DNA from: JAATFS01 sp037145635 | GTDB taxonomy: Bacteria; Pseudomonadota; Gammaproteobacteria; Xanthomonadales; Xanthomonadaceae | Direction of reading: 5' to 3' | NCBI GenBank assembly: GCA_037145635.1 | Contig: JBBCXB010000003.1 | Location: 248,001 to 312,000, forward strand | Length of the DNA: 64,000 bases | Part shown: piece by piece, positions 1 to 8,324 of the stretch | Position numbering within the stretch: position 1 is the first letter of the stretch | Layout: the number at the start of each line of letters is the position of its first letter | Made by a program: the position numbers and the translations under genes | The notes under the pieces: generated by a model | The model's input: only the letters and a program-made list of their open reading frames with translations | Database searches by the model: none | What the model was told of the DNA's origin: nothing

Positions 1-1
1 G

Positions 2-1744
2 GTGGCGCGCGGCGACCTGGACGAGGCCGAGCGCCTGAGCCGCACCGCCGCGCGGCTGGCGGACGACCATCCGCAGCTGCAGGTGGTCGACGGCGCGATC
101 GCGCTGCGCCGGGGCCAGGCCGACCGTGCCCTGGTGCTGCTCTCGCGCGCCGCCGAGCAGCTGCCCGACGACCCGCGCGTGCTGTTCTCGCTGGGCTTCG
201 CCTACCTGCAGAACGAGCACTACGCCTTCGCCGAGCGCGCCTTCCAGCGCGTGATCGAGCTCAATCCGCCGGGCACGGCGCTGCGTGCGTTCGTGGCCCA
301 GCTGGCGCAGCGCCAGGGGCGGCTGGACGACGCCCTCGAGGCGCTGCAGGGCGTGCTCGCGCAGGCCGACGGCGACACCCCGGCGATGCGCCGGCTGGCC
401 GGCGAGTTCGAGCTGCAGGCCGGGCGCCCGGCCGACGCGGTGCCGCACCTGCGGCAGGTGCTGGCGAGCTGGCCCGGCGACCGCCGCAGCCTGCACGCCC
501 TGCTGACCGCCTGGGAGCGCCTGGGCGCCGTCGACGACGCCCGCGCCACGCTGGATGCGGCGCTGGCCACCGCCGGCCACGCGCACGACCTGTGGCTGGC
601 GCGGCTGGCGGTCGAACCGGTCGGCGGGGCCGAGGCGCGCGCGGTGATCGAGCGCTGGCTGCTGGCCATGCCCGAGCACCTGCCGGCGCTGGAGGCGCTG
701 ATGCGGGTGCACGACATGCAGGGCGACGCCGAGCAGGCCGAGACGGTGGCCCGCCAGATCGTGGCGGTGGAGCCGGGCCGGCTCAGCGGCGAGCAGCGCA
801 TCGTCGAGGCGCTGCTGCAACGCGACCCGCCGGCCGCCATCGCCTGCGTGCAGGCGTTGATCGAATCGCTGCCCGAGTCGCAGCGCACCCTGCTGCGGCC
901 GTGGCTGGGCGACGTGCAGGACCGTGCCGGGCAGCCCGCCGCAGCGCTGTCCACGTGGATGCAGTTCCACGCCGAGCAGGCCCCGCACCGCCTGCCGCTG
1001 CCGCCGCAGGCCGAGCCGCAGCCGGGGCGCTGGCCGGAGGTGGCCGCGATCGCCGAGGGCGTGTCGGCGCGGCCGCTGTTCGTCTGGGGCGCGCCCGGTG
1101 CGCATGCCGAGCGCCTGATCGCGGTGATGGCCGCGGCCACGCCGATGGTGCGCCGCGACCGCTACGGCACCACCCCGCCGAACGATGCCCTGCAGAGCTA
1201 CCACACCGTGCCGCGGCTGCTGGTCGGCGAGCTGGCGCCAGCCGCGCTGGTCGACAGCTGGAAGGCCGCGCTGCCGGCCCGCGGCGTCACCGACGGCAAC
1301 GTCATCGACTGGCTGCTGTGGTGGGATAACGCGCTGCTGCTGGCGCTGCGCGCGCACCTGCCGGAGGGCCGCCTGGCGATCGCCCTGCGCGACCCGCGCG
1401 ACATGTTGCTGGACTGGCTGGCGATCGGCGCACCGGCGCCGCTGGCGGTGGAGTCGCCGCAGCAGGCCGCCGAATGGCTGGCCGCGATGCTGGCGCAGGT
1501 GGCCACGCTGCACGAGCAGGACCTGTACCCGCACCGGCTGCTGCGCCTGGACGGCATCGAGAGCGACCCGCAGGGCATCGCCACGGTGCTGCAGCAGGCG
1601 TTCGGCATCGAGTTCCCGGTGCTGCCCTCGGTTGGTGCGCCGCGGCTGGCGTCCGGGCGCTGGCGCGACTACGCCGGCGAGCTGGGCGCGCAGTTCGAGC
1701 TGCTCGCGCCGGTCGCCGTGCGCCTGGGCTATCCCGCGGCCTGA
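2..1744 (+). CDS. TPR-repeat protein with degenerate sulfotransferase-like C-terminus (5' partial)
   Basis: The reading frame is open from the left edge, so the GTG at position 2 is probably not the true start and the N-terminus is missing. The first ~330 residues are helical pairs typical of tetratricopeptide repeats, for example segments around LGFAYLQNEHYAFAERAFQ. These usually scaffold protein-protein contacts. The last ~230 residues resemble the core of a TPR-sulfotransferase fusion. A loop at LFVWGAPGAH sits where the PAPS 5'-phosphate loop would be, and LAIALRDPRDMLLDWL looks like the 3'-phosphate signature. The canonical KSGT-type loop is not present, so catalytic activity is doubtful. 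It is followed by a PEBP gene 83 bp downstream on the same strand. The TPR assignment is firm; the sulfotransferase relationship is inferred. Confidence 0.75.
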   Translation: MARGDLDEAERLSRTAARLADDHPQLQVVDGAIALRRGQADRALVLLSRAAEQLPDDPRVLFSLGFAYLQNEHYAFAERAFQRVIELNPPGTALRAFVAQLAQRQGRLDDALEALQGVLAQADGDTPAMRRLAGEFELQAGRPADAVPHLRQVLASWPGDRRSLHALLTAWERLGAVDDARATLDAALATAGHAHDLWLARLAVEPVGGAEARAVIERWLLAMPEHLPALEALMRVHDMQGDAEQAETVARQIVAVEPGRLSGEQRIVEALLQRDPPAAIACVQALIESLPESQRTLLRPWLGDVQDRAGQPAAALSTWMQFHAEQAPHRLPLPPQAEPQPGRWPEVAAIAEGVSARPLFVWGAPGAHAERLIAVMAAATPMVRRDRYGTTPPNDALQSYHTVPRLLVGELAPAALVDSWKAALPARGVTDGNVIDWLLWWDNALLLALRAHLPEGRLAIALRDPRDMLLDWLAIGAPAPLAVESPQQAAEWLAAMLAQVATLHEQDLYPHRLLRLDGIESDPQGIATVLQQAFGIEFPVLPSVGAPRLASGRWRDYAGELGAQFELLAPVAVRLGYPAA

Positions 1745-1827
1745 GCCGCGCAACGCAGGGTTCCCCTGCTGCCCCTTCACCCCCGCGCGCCGCTGCGGCA
1801 GGCTGGGGCGCCCACCGGAGTGTTCGC

Positions 1828-2442
1828 ATGCGCCTGACCAGCCACAGTTTCGCCAACGGCCAGCCGATCCCGGCCGAGTTCGCCGCCGGCCGCCCGGACG
1901 GCTTCGCGCCCAACCGCAACCCGCACCTGGCCTGGAGCGAGGTGCCCGCGGGCACGCGCTCGTTCGCGCTGCTGTGCCTCGACCCGGACGTGCCGACGGT
2001 GCCGGAGACGGTCGGCCGCGACGACGTGCAGATCCCGGTCGAGCAGCCGCGCACCGACTTCGTGCACTGGGCGATGGCCGACCTCCCGGCCGACCTGCGC
2101 GAGCTCGCCGCCGGCAGCTGCAGCGACGGCTTCGTGCCCCGGGGCAAGGCCGCGCCGGCCGGCCCGGCGGGCGCGCGCCAGGGCCTGAACAGCTACACCG
2201 GCTGGTTCGCCGCCGACCCCGGCATGGCCGGCGACTACTTCGGCTACGACGGCCCGTATCCGCCGTTCAACGACCTGCGCCTGCACCGCTACTTTTTCCG
2301 CGTGTTCGCCCTGGACGTGGCCACGCTGCCGCTGCCGGAGCGCTTCGGTGCCGACGACCTGCTGCGCGCGCTGCAGGGCCACGTGCTCGCCGAGGCCGCG
2401 CTGCACGGCACCTACACGCTGAATCCGACGCTCGCCGGCTGA
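1828..2442 (+). CDS. YbhB/YbcL-family PEBP (Raf-kinase-inhibitor-like) protein
   Basis: This 204-residue protein has the hallmarks of the bacterial phosphatidylethanolamine-binding-protein fold: LDPDVP near residue 60, a VHWAM ligand-pocket strand, and the C-terminal GPYPPFND...HRYFF stretch. There is no signal peptide, so it is probably cytoplasmic. The molecular function of bacterial PEBPs is generally unsettled. The ATG at 1828 is chosen because the family-typical N-terminus MRLTSHSF begins there and a CGGAG ribosome-binding site lies just upstream. The same frame is open further 5', but that part overlaps the preceding gene. The family call is firm; the cellular role is unknown. Confidence 0.88.
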   Translation: MRLTSHSFANGQPIPAEFAAGRPDGFAPNRNPHLAWSEVPAGTRSFALLCLDPDVPTVPETVGRDDVQIPVEQPRTDFVHWAMADLPADLRELAAGSCSDGFVPRGKAAPAGPAGARQGLNSYTGWFAADPGMAGDYFGYDGPYPPFNDLRLHRYFFRVFALDVATLPLPERFGADDLLRALQGHVLAEAALHGTYTLNPTLAG

Positions 2443-2596
2443 GCACGCGGCCGCCGGCGGCCGCGGAGTGCCGGCCGCAGGGCCGTCGGTCGAAGCGACG
2501 CAAGAGCGGCGCCGCCGCTGGCGCGTGCCGGCCCCGGCGTCCCGAGCACCGGGGCGCACCCCGCCACGGCGCCGCCGGGCAGGCGCGCGACCGGCG

Positions 2597-3502
2597 TCAG
2601 CCCGGCTGCTCGGATTCGAGCACCTGGTCGAGCACGTAGGCGTGGGCCGGCGCGCCGGCCGTGGCGGCCGGCCGCGCGTAGCGACGTACCCGCAGCGCCG
2701 TGCGCACCCCCGGCTCGTGGGCATAGCCCTCGATGGCGTCGTGCAGCGGCTGCCACGGGCCCGGTTCGCCCTGGCGCACGCCCTGGGCGTCGTAGCGCAG
2801 CGTGCGCACCTGCAGGCAGCCGGTAGCGCCGGGCGGCGGGTCGGGGCACGGCCGCGCGTCCGCAGCGACCTCGAGGAACACGGTCTCGGCCTGCCCGCCG
2901 TAGCGGCTGTCGGCGGTCTCCTCGCCGCGCAACGCCAGCCGGGTGCCGTCGCTACGGGTCAGGGTCAGCCGTGGCGGCGCTGCGTCGGCCGCCAGCGCGA
3001 GCGTGAAGTGCCCGGTCAGCAGCTCGCCGGCCGCGCGCTCCTGGGCCATGCGCGGCGCTTCCAGGCAGGCCATCCGGGTCGAGGCCATGCGCCCGATCCG
3101 CAGCTGGCCGTCCTCCAGCGTATAGCCGCCCGCCAGGCGGTTGCAGGTGTGGCTGATCGACAGCCGGCCCTGGGCGAAGTCCAGCTGCAGCGGCGCGGTG
3201 GCGGCGACGAACAGCGCCTGCAGGCGCGCGCCGTGCGCGTCCTGGGCCTGCTCCAGCCGCCAGTGGTAGCGCTCGAGCGCCGGCGGCGCTGCGGCGGCGG
3301 GCGATGCGGGTGCGGCAGCAGGCTCGTCCGCCGGTGCCGTGCCGGGCGGCGGCGCGTCGGCAGTGGACGGCGCGGCGGGGGGCCGCGCGGGCGTCGGCAG
3401 CTCGCCGGGGGCCGGACGGCCGGGGTCCGGCGCGCCACCGCTACAGGCCGACAGCACGGCGGCCAGCAGCAGCGGCAGAGGAGTCAGGGGGGCAGGTCGC
3501 AT
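2597..3502 (-). CDS. META-domain plus DUF4377 lipoprotein
   Basis: The 301-residue product starts with a hydrophobic signal sequence ending in the lipobox LSAC (Cys20), so it should be exported and lipid-anchored. A Pro/Ala-rich linker runs to about residue 80. A META (HslJ-like) domain follows, with SISHTCNRLAGGY as its recognisable core. A C-terminal DUF4377 domain begins near ETVFLEVAADARPCPD and carries the paired cysteines typical of that domain. META proteins are envelope-associated and linked to stress or antibiotic tolerance in some species, but no biochemical function is assigned. The start at 3502 is preferred over 3544 because the signal peptide begins there and GGGAG precedes it. 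Confidence 0.85.
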   Translation of the reverse strand: MRPAPLTPLPLLLAAVLSACSGGAPDPGRPAPGELPTPARPPAAPSTADAPPPGTAPADEPAAAPASPAAAAPPALERYHWRLEQAQDAHGARLQALFVAATAPLQLDFAQGRLSISHTCNRLAGGYTLEDGQLRIGRMASTRMACLEAPRMAQERAAGELLTGHFTLALAADAAPPRLTLTRSDGTRLALRGEETADSRYGGQAETVFLEVAADARPCPDPPPGATGCLQVRTLRYDAQGVRQGEPGPWQPLHDAIEGYAHEPGVRTALRVRRYARPAATAGAPAHAYVLDQVLESEQPG

Positions 3503-3553
3503 CGGCGTCTCCCGGTTCGCGGTGCGCCAGTGATACCCCGCCACGGCCTGGCA

Positions 3554-3587
3554 GGCAACGACGGCGGTCGCGCCCGCCGTCGTTGCC
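3554..3587. terminator. Perfect 14-bp stem-loop between uppP and the META lipoprotein gene
   Basis: The arms at 3554-3567 and 3574-3587 are perfect complements around a 6-nt loop (tcgcgc). It lies immediately 3' of the uppP stop codon and 5' of the lipoprotein gene, both on the minus strand. No uridine run follows in either direction, so termination would need Rho, or the hairpin may protect the 3' end. Confidence 0.6.
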
Positions 3588-3598
3588 GTGGGAAGGCC

Positions 3599-4399
3599 CT
3601 AGGCGCCGGCGCTGGCCGGCAGCCACACCAGCAGCGCGATGCCCAGCGCGATGCGGTAGACCGCGAACGCGGTGAAGCGGTGCGACTTGATGTAGCCCAG
3701 CAGCCACTTCACCACCGCAAAGCCGGTGATCACCGCCGCGGTGAAGGCCACCGCCACGTCCAGCCAGGCCTCGTTGGCCAGCTCGCCATGGCGGAACAGC
3801 TCCAGGAAAGCGTAGCCGCTGGCCGCGAACATGGTGGGGATGCCGACCAGGAACACGAACTCCGCGGCCGCCGAGCGCCGGCTCAGGCCCAGCAGCATGG
3901 CGATGAAGATCGCCGACGCCGAGCGCGAGGTTCCCGGGAACACGCCGGCCACCACCTGCGCCAGGCCCACCGCGATCGCCACCTTCCAGGTGACCACGTC
4001 GCGCTCGGGCATGCGCGAGGCGAAGCCCTCGGCCACCAGCATCCACACGCCGCCGATCACCAGCGCCCAGGCCACCGGGGTCACCGTCTCCGGCAGCTCC
4101 CAGCCGGCCAGGCGCACCGGCAGGCCGACCAGCGCGGTCACCAGGAACGCCACGATCAGCTTGAGCACGTAGTCGCGGGTCGCCGGCTCGCCGAGGCCGG
4201 TGGCCAGCGACCACAGCCGCTTGCGCAGCACCAGGGTGGTGGCGAGGATCGCGCCGGCCTGGATGACGATGTTGAAGAAGTCGGAGCGGCGTCCGAGCCA
4301 CTGTTCGGCGATCAGCAGATGGCCGGTGCTGGAGACCGGCAGGAATTCGGTGAGGCCTTCGAGGATGCCCAGCAGCAGGGCGGAGAACAGGTCGGACAT
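3599..4399 (-). CDS. uppP: Undecaprenyl-diphosphatase (UppP/BacA)
   Basis: UppP dephosphorylates undecaprenyl pyrophosphate to the monophosphate carrier used in peptidoglycan and polysaccharide assembly. It confers bacitracin tolerance when abundant. The 266-residue membrane protein has the two signature motifs of the family: EGLTEFLPVSSTGH at residues 14-27, and GVFPGTSRS in the second half. Hydrophobic segments are spread over its whole length. The ATG at 4399 gives the family-standard N-terminus; the longer frame to 4516 would add an atypical tail. It is divergent from glnA over 218 bp. Confidence 0.95.
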   Translation of the reverse strand: MSDLFSALLLGILEGLTEFLPVSSTGHLLIAEQWLGRRSDFFNIVIQAGAILATTLVLRKRLWSLATGLGEPATRDYVLKLIVAFLVTALVGLPVRLAGWELPETVTPVAWALVIGGVWMLVAEGFASRMPERDVVTWKVAIAVGLAQVVAGVFPGTSRSASAIFIAMLLGLSRRSAAAEFVFLVGIPTMFAASGYAFLELFRHGELANEAWLDVAVAFTAAVITGFAVVKWLLGYIKSHRFTAFAVYRIALGIALLVWLPASAGA

Positions 4400-4449
4400 C
4401 GGGGAATGGGGAAGTGCGGGGGAGGGCGAAGCATAGTGCATTGCCGCGA

Positions 4450-4464
4450 GCACCATAAAAGTGC
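4450..4464. promoter_or_regulatory. NtrC-type enhancer site upstream of glnA
   Basis: The sequence has the NtrC core GCAC-N7-GTGC (arms 4450-4453 and 4461-4464). It lies about 95-125 bp upstream of the sigma-54 promoter at 4558-4574, a normal enhancer distance. The consensus is established for enterobacterial NtrC; binding here is inferred. Confidence 0.65.
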
Positions 4465-4469
4465 GTGCT

Positions 4470-4497
4470 TGCGCATTAATCCCCATTTTAGTGCGCA
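4470..4497. promoter_or_regulatory. Inverted repeat in the uppP-glnA intergenic region
   Basis: TGCGCATTAA (4470-4479) and TTAGTGCGCA (4488-4497) form 10-bp arms with one mismatch around an 8-bp spacer, just promoter-proximal to the NtrC-type site. It may be a second, weaker activator site or the binding site of another regulator. The spacing differs from the NtrC consensus. Confidence 0.4.
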
Positions 4498-4557
4498 GAT
4501 ATGCGACGTCCGTCATAGACCTTTAAGCGAAATCAAGCACTTGTGAAGGCCGTGCGG

Positions 4558-4574
4558 TTGGCATGGCGATTGCT
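4558..4574 (+). promoter_or_regulatory. Sigma-54 (RpoN) promoter of glnA
   Basis: TTGGCATGGCGATTGCT matches the sigma-54 consensus: the -24 GG and -12 GC are separated by exactly 10 bp and set in TTGGCA and TTGC contexts. The predicted transcript start is near 4585, leaving a leader of about 33 nt before the glnA ATG at 4618. Confidence 0.85.
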
Positions 4575-4617
4575 CACTCCTCTCCCGAGCCATTCACACA
4601 ACCCGAGGTTTCTCCCG

Positions 4618-6027
4618 ATGTCTGCGGAAAATGTTGAAAAGCTGGTCAAGGACAACAAGGTCGAGTTCGTCGACCTGCGCTTCGTCGATATGCGCGGCGT
4701 GCAGCAGCACGTGACCTTCCCCGCCAGCATCATCGAGCCGTCCCTGTTCGAGGAAGGCAAGATGTTCGACGGCAGCTCGATCTCCGGCTGGAAGGGCATC
4801 AACGAGTCCGACATGGTGCTGCTGCCCGATGCCGAGACCGCCTACCTCGACCCGTTCTTCGCCGACCCGACCGTGGTCATCACCTGCGACATCCTCGACC
4901 CGGCGACCATGCAGAGCTATGCGCGCGACCCGCGCGGCATCGCCAAGCGCGCCGAGGCCTACCTGAAGTCCTCCGGCATCGCCGAGCAGGCGTTCTTCGG
5001 CCCGGAGCCGGAGTTCTTCATCTTCGACTCGGTGCGCTTCGGCAACGAGATGGGCCACACCTTCTTCAAGATCGATTCCGAAGAGGCCGCGTGGAACACC
5101 GGCGCCAAGGTCGAGGGCGGCAACAGCGGCTACCGCCCGGCGGTCAAGGGTGGCTACTTCCCGGTGCCGCCGACCGACACCCTGCACGACCTGCGCGCCG
5201 AGATGGTCAAGACCCTGGAGCAGGTCGGCATCGAGACCGAGGTGCACCACCACGAGGTGGCCACCGCCGGCCAGTGCGAGATCGGCACCAAGTTCAGCTC
5301 GCTGGTCAAGAAGGCCGACGAGCTGCTGACCATGAAGTACATCATCAAGAACGTGGCCTACCGCAACGGCAAGACCGCCACCTTCATGCCCAAGCCGATC
5401 GTCGGCGACAACGGCTCGGGCATGCACGTGCACCAGTCGCTGGCCAAGGGCGGCACCAACCTGTTCTCCGGCGACGGCTACGGCGGCCTGTCGCAGATGG
5501 CGCTGTGGTACATCGGCGGCATCTTCAAGCACGCCAAGGCGATCAACGCCTTCGCCAACTCCGGCACCAACAGCTACAAGCGCCTGGTGCCGGGCTTCGA
5601 GGCGCCGGTGATGCTGGCCTACTCGGCACGCAACCGCTCGGCCTCGTGCCGCATCCCGTGGGTGTCCAACCCGAAGGCGCGCCGCATCGAGATGCGCTTC
5701 CCCGACCCGATCCAGTCCGGCTACCTGACCTTCACCGCGCTGATGATGGCCGGCCTGGACGGCATCAAGAACCAGATCGACCCGGGCGCCCCCAGCGACA
5801 AGGACCTGTACGACCTGCCGCCGGAAGAGGAGAAGCTGATCCCGCAGGTCTGCTCCAGCCTCGACCAGGCGCTGGAAGCGCTGGACAAGGACCGCGAGTT
5901 CCTCAAGGCCGGCGGCGTGATGAGCGACGACTTCATCGATGGCTACATCGCGCTGAAGATGCAGGAAGTCACCAAGTTCCGCGCCGCGACCCATCCGCTG
6001 GAATACCAGCTGTACTACGGCAACTGA
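4618..6027 (+). CDS. glnA: Glutamine synthetase type I
   Basis: This enzyme condenses glutamate and ammonia with ATP to make glutamine and is the entry point of nitrogen assimilation. The 469-residue length matches GSI dodecamer subunits. Visible motifs include MFDGSSISGWKGI near residue 45, the EPEFFIFD metal site, the NGSGMHVHQS segment, and the NRSASCRIP adenylylation/arginine loop region. The start at 4618 (MSAENVEKLV) fits the family N-terminus. The promoter evidence (sigma-54 site plus NtrC-type enhancer) indicates induction under nitrogen limitation. The genes for the PII protein, the ammonium channel and the NtrBC system follow on the same strand. Confidence 0.98.
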   Translation: MSAENVEKLVKDNKVEFVDLRFVDMRGVQQHVTFPASIIEPSLFEEGKMFDGSSISGWKGINESDMVLLPDAETAYLDPFFADPTVVITCDILDPATMQSYARDPRGIAKRAEAYLKSSGIAEQAFFGPEPEFFIFDSVRFGNEMGHTFFKIDSEEAAWNTGAKVEGGNSGYRPAVKGGYFPVPPTDTLHDLRAEMVKTLEQVGIETEVHHHEVATAGQCEIGTKFSSLVKKADELLTMKYIIKNVAYRNGKTATFMPKPIVGDNGSGMHVHQSLAKGGTNLFSGDGYGGLSQMALWYIGGIFKHAKAINAFANSGTNSYKRLVPGFEAPVMLAYSARNRSASCRIPWVSNPKARRIEMRFPDPIQSGYLTFTALMMAGLDGIKNQIDPGAPSDKDLYDLPPEEEKLIPQVCSSLDQALEALDKDREFLKAGGVMSDDFIDGYIALKMQEVTKFRAATHPLEYQLYYGN

Positions 6028-6033
6028 GCAACC

Positions 6034-6077
6034 GCGGCGATGGCGAAGGCTCCCCCTCCCACCTTCGCCATCGCCGC
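6034..6077 (+). terminator. Strong stem-loop after glnA
   Basis: A perfect 16-bp stem (6034-6049 and 6062-6077) encloses a 12-nt pyrimidine-rich loop, beginning 7 bp after the glnA stop codon. There is no T-run. It probably attenuates read-through into glnK or stabilises the abundant glnA mRNA. Confidence 0.65.
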
Positions 6078-6082
6078 ACCCT

Positions 6083-6104
6083 TCCACGGCTGGGGAGCCG
6101 TGGA
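6083..6104 (+). terminator. Second stem-loop in the glnA-glnK gap
   Basis: An 8-bp perfect stem (6083-6090 and 6097-6104) with a tgggga loop lies directly behind the larger hairpin. No T-run follows. The two hairpins together separate glnA from glnK. Confidence 0.4.
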
Positions 6105-6268
6105 GCGGAACGGCCCCCCGCCCTCTCCCGCAACACGCGCAGGCAACGGCCTGCGCCGGGGATCCCGGCCGGCCCGCGCAGGCAACGGGATGCCGATCGC
6201 GGCATCCGCGTGCTGACAACACTGGCCGGCCGCCGCCGGCCGGTTCCTTCCACCATCGGGGTATGCGC

Positions 6269-6607
6269 ATGAAACTGATCACCGCCATCATCCGGCCGTT
6301 CAAGCTCGACGAGGTCCGCGAGGCCCTGTCGCAAGCGGGCGTGTCGGGAATCACCGTCACCGAGGTCAAGGGCTTCGGACGGCAGAAGGGACATACCGAG
6401 CTGTACCGCGGCGCCGAGTACGTCGTCGATTTCCTGCCCAAGATCAAGATCGAGACCGTGGTGACCGACGAGCGCCTGGATGCGGTGGTGGAAGCCATCC
6501 AGACCGCGGCCGGCACCGGCAAGATCGGCGACGGCAAGATCTTCGTCACCGCGATCGAGCAGGTCGTGCGCATCCGCACCGGCGAGATCGGCGCCGACGC
6601 GCTGTAA
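6269..6607 (+). CDS. glnK: Nitrogen regulatory PII protein (GlnB/GlnK family)
   Basis: PII proteins sense 2-oxoglutarate, ATP/ADP and, through uridylylation, glutamine. They control glutamine synthetase adenylylation, NtrB and the AmtB channel. The 112-residue product has the complete family architecture: the T-loop GFGRQKGHTELYRGAEY with Tyr51 as the uridylylation site, and the C-terminal TGKIGDGKIFV signature. The ATG at 6269 gives the standard MKLITAII start; an in-frame ATG at 6263 would add two residues. It lies 22 bp upstream of amtB, the classical glnK-amtB arrangement, hence the symbol. GlnB cannot be excluded by sequence alone. I found no convincing sigma-54 promoter of its own. Confidence 0.93.
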   Translation: MKLITAIIRPFKLDEVREALSQAGVSGITVTEVKGFGRQKGHTELYRGAEYVVDFLPKIKIETVVTDERLDAVVEAIQTAAGTGKIGDGKIFVTAIEQVVRIRTGEIGADAL

Positions 6608-6629
6608 CCCCCCACTCCGGAGTCCGACG

Positions 6630-8072
6630 ATGAAGACAGGTCTTTTTGCCGGGTGGAAAGCCCGGTTCTACACCGTGTGCATGCTCATGCTGCTGAGCGC
6701 GCTGGCCGTGGTGGGTACCGCCGGCACCGCGCATGCCCAGAGCGGCGCGCAGACCACCGCGATCCCCACCGAGCCGGTGACCACCGAGCCGTTGCCGGAA
6801 CCGCCGACCGCCCCCGCGCCGGCCGCGGCCGAGGCGGCACCGGTGGTGGAGAAGGGCGACGTGGCGTGGATGCTCACCTCCACCCTGCTGGTGCTGATGA
6901 TGGTGGTGCCGGGCCTGGCGCTGTTCTACGGCGGCATGGTGCGCGCCAAGAACGTGCTCTCGGTGCTGATCCAGGTCGCGGTGGTGTTCTCGCTGCTGGT
7001 GGTGCTGTGGGTGGTGTACGGCTACAGCCTGGCGTTCTCCGGCGAGGGCCCGTGGATCGGCAACCTCGACAAGGCGCTGCTCAAGGGCGTGACCATCGAG
7101 ACTTTGGCGGCCACCTTCACCAAGGGCGTCAGCCTGCCCGAGTACGTCTTCGTCGGCTTCCAGGCCACCTTCGCCGGCATCACCGGCGCACTGATCGTCG
7201 GCGCCTTCGCCGAGCGCGCCAAGTTCGCCGCGGTGCTGCTGTTCTCGGTGATCTGGTTCACCTTCGGCTACCTGCCGCTGGCGCACATGGTGTGGGCCAC
7301 CGGCGGCTACCTGTTCGGCCTCGGCGCGCTGGACTTCGCCGGCGGCACCGTGGTGCACATCAACGCCGGTATCGCCGGCCTGGTCGGCGCCTACTTCGTG
7401 GGCCGGCGCACCGGCTTCGGCCGCGAGGCGATCAAGCCGCACAACGTGACCCTGACCTTCGTCGGCGCGGCGCTGCTGTGGGTGGGCTGGTTCGGCTTCA
7501 ACGCCGGCTCCAACCTGGAAGCCAACGCCGGTGCGGCGCTGGCCTTCCTCAACACCCTGCTGGCTACCGCCGCGGCCGTGCTGGGCTGGTCGCTGACCGA
7601 GAAGATCATCAAGGGCAAGTCCTCCGCGCTGGGCGTGGCCTCGGGCATGGTCGCCGGCCTGGTCGGCATCACCCCGGCCTGCGGCACCGTCGGCCCGTTC
7701 GGCGCGATCGCCATCGGCCTGGCCGCCGGCGTGCTGTGCGTGTGGGGCGTCACCGGCCTCAAGCGCCTGCTCGGGGCCGACGACAGCCTCGACGTGTTCG
7801 GCGTGCACGGCCTGGGCGGCATCATCGGCGCGATCCTGACCGGCGTGTTCTCCGCGGCCTCGCTGGGCGGCGTCAAGGGCGACGGCTACGACATCGTCCA
7901 CCAGGTCGGCATCCAGGCACTGGGCGTGGCCATCACCCTGGTGTGGATCGGCATCGTTTCGGCGGTGGGCTTCCTGGTGGCCAAGCTGGTGTTCGGCCTG
8001 CGCGTCACCGAAGAGGCCGAGCGCGAAGGCCTGGACATCACCTCGCACGGCGAGTCCGCCTACGAGTCCTAG
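6630..8072 (+). CDS. amtB: Ammonium transporter AmtB
   Basis: AmtB forms a trimeric inner-membrane channel that takes up ammonium under nitrogen limitation and is closed by deuridylylated GlnK. The 480-residue product begins with a cleavable-looking signal sequence ending AHAQS and an acidic/proline-rich linker. The eleven-helix Amt/MEP/Rh core follows. Recognisable stretches are PGLALFYGGMVRAKNVLSV, the conserved DFAGGTVVHINAG (pore His region), and DVFGVHGLGGIIGAILTG with the second pore histidine. The start at 6630 is the first ATG after glnK. The C-terminal tail EREGLDITSHGESAYES matches the GlnK-interacting tail of the family. Confidence 0.97.
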   Translation: MKTGLFAGWKARFYTVCMLMLLSALAVVGTAGTAHAQSGAQTTAIPTEPVTTEPLPEPPTAPAPAAAEAAPVVEKGDVAWMLTSTLLVLMMVVPGLALFYGGMVRAKNVLSVLIQVAVVFSLLVVLWVVYGYSLAFSGEGPWIGNLDKALLKGVTIETLAATFTKGVSLPEYVFVGFQATFAGITGALIVGAFAERAKFAAVLLFSVIWFTFGYLPLAHMVWATGGYLFGLGALDFAGGTVVHINAGIAGLVGAYFVGRRTGFGREAIKPHNVTLTFVGAALLWVGWFGFNAGSNLEANAGAALAFLNTLLATAAAVLGWSLTEKIIKGKSSALGVASGMVAGLVGITPACGTVGPFGAIAIGLAAGVLCVWGVTGLKRLLGADDSLDVFGVHGLGGIIGAILTGVFSAASLGGVKGDGYDIVHQVGIQALGVAITLVWIGIVSAVGFLVAKLVFGLRVTEEAEREGLDITSHGESAYES

Positions 8073-8081
8073 GGCGGATGC

Positions 8082-8105
8082 GGTCCGCGGCCACGGCCGC
8101 GGGCC
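8082..8105 (+). terminator. GC-rich stem-loop after amtB
   Basis: The arms ggtccgcggcc (8082-8092) and ggccgcgggcc (8095-8105) pair with one G-T wobble, starting 9 bp beyond the amtB stop. No T-run is present. It marks the end of the glnK-amtB unit and separates it from ntrBC. Confidence 0.4.
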
Positions 8106-8324
8106 GGCGACGGCCAGGGGGTCGTCGCCGGTCGATCACCCCGCCTGTCTGCAGTCGTCGGCGCTCCTGGGGCGGAGCGCCGGTTCCACCCATGATCGAG
8201 GTAACGCCATGGCCGACCGCCCCGCCACTCCACGACGCCCTGGCCCGCGCGGCCGGTCCGCCGGGTCTGCCACCGCCGTGCCGGCGCGTACGCCCGGCAA
8301 CGATTCAGCGCATCGCCCCGGCCT

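Noticed and set aside
2468..4546. Long plus-strand reading frame of 692 codons
   Set aside because: It runs antisense through the META lipoprotein and uppP genes, has Arg/Gly/His-rich shadow composition and no family resemblance.
6150..6262. Sigma-54 promoter for glnK
   Set aside because: A GG-N10-GC spacing occurs by chance in this GC-rich gap, but the TTGGC and TTGC contexts are missing.
4594..6615. Minus-strand frame of 673 codons opposite glnA/glnK
   Set aside because: A shadow frame of high-GC coding DNA; its composition (Val/Gly/Ala/His runs) mirrors the glnA codons.
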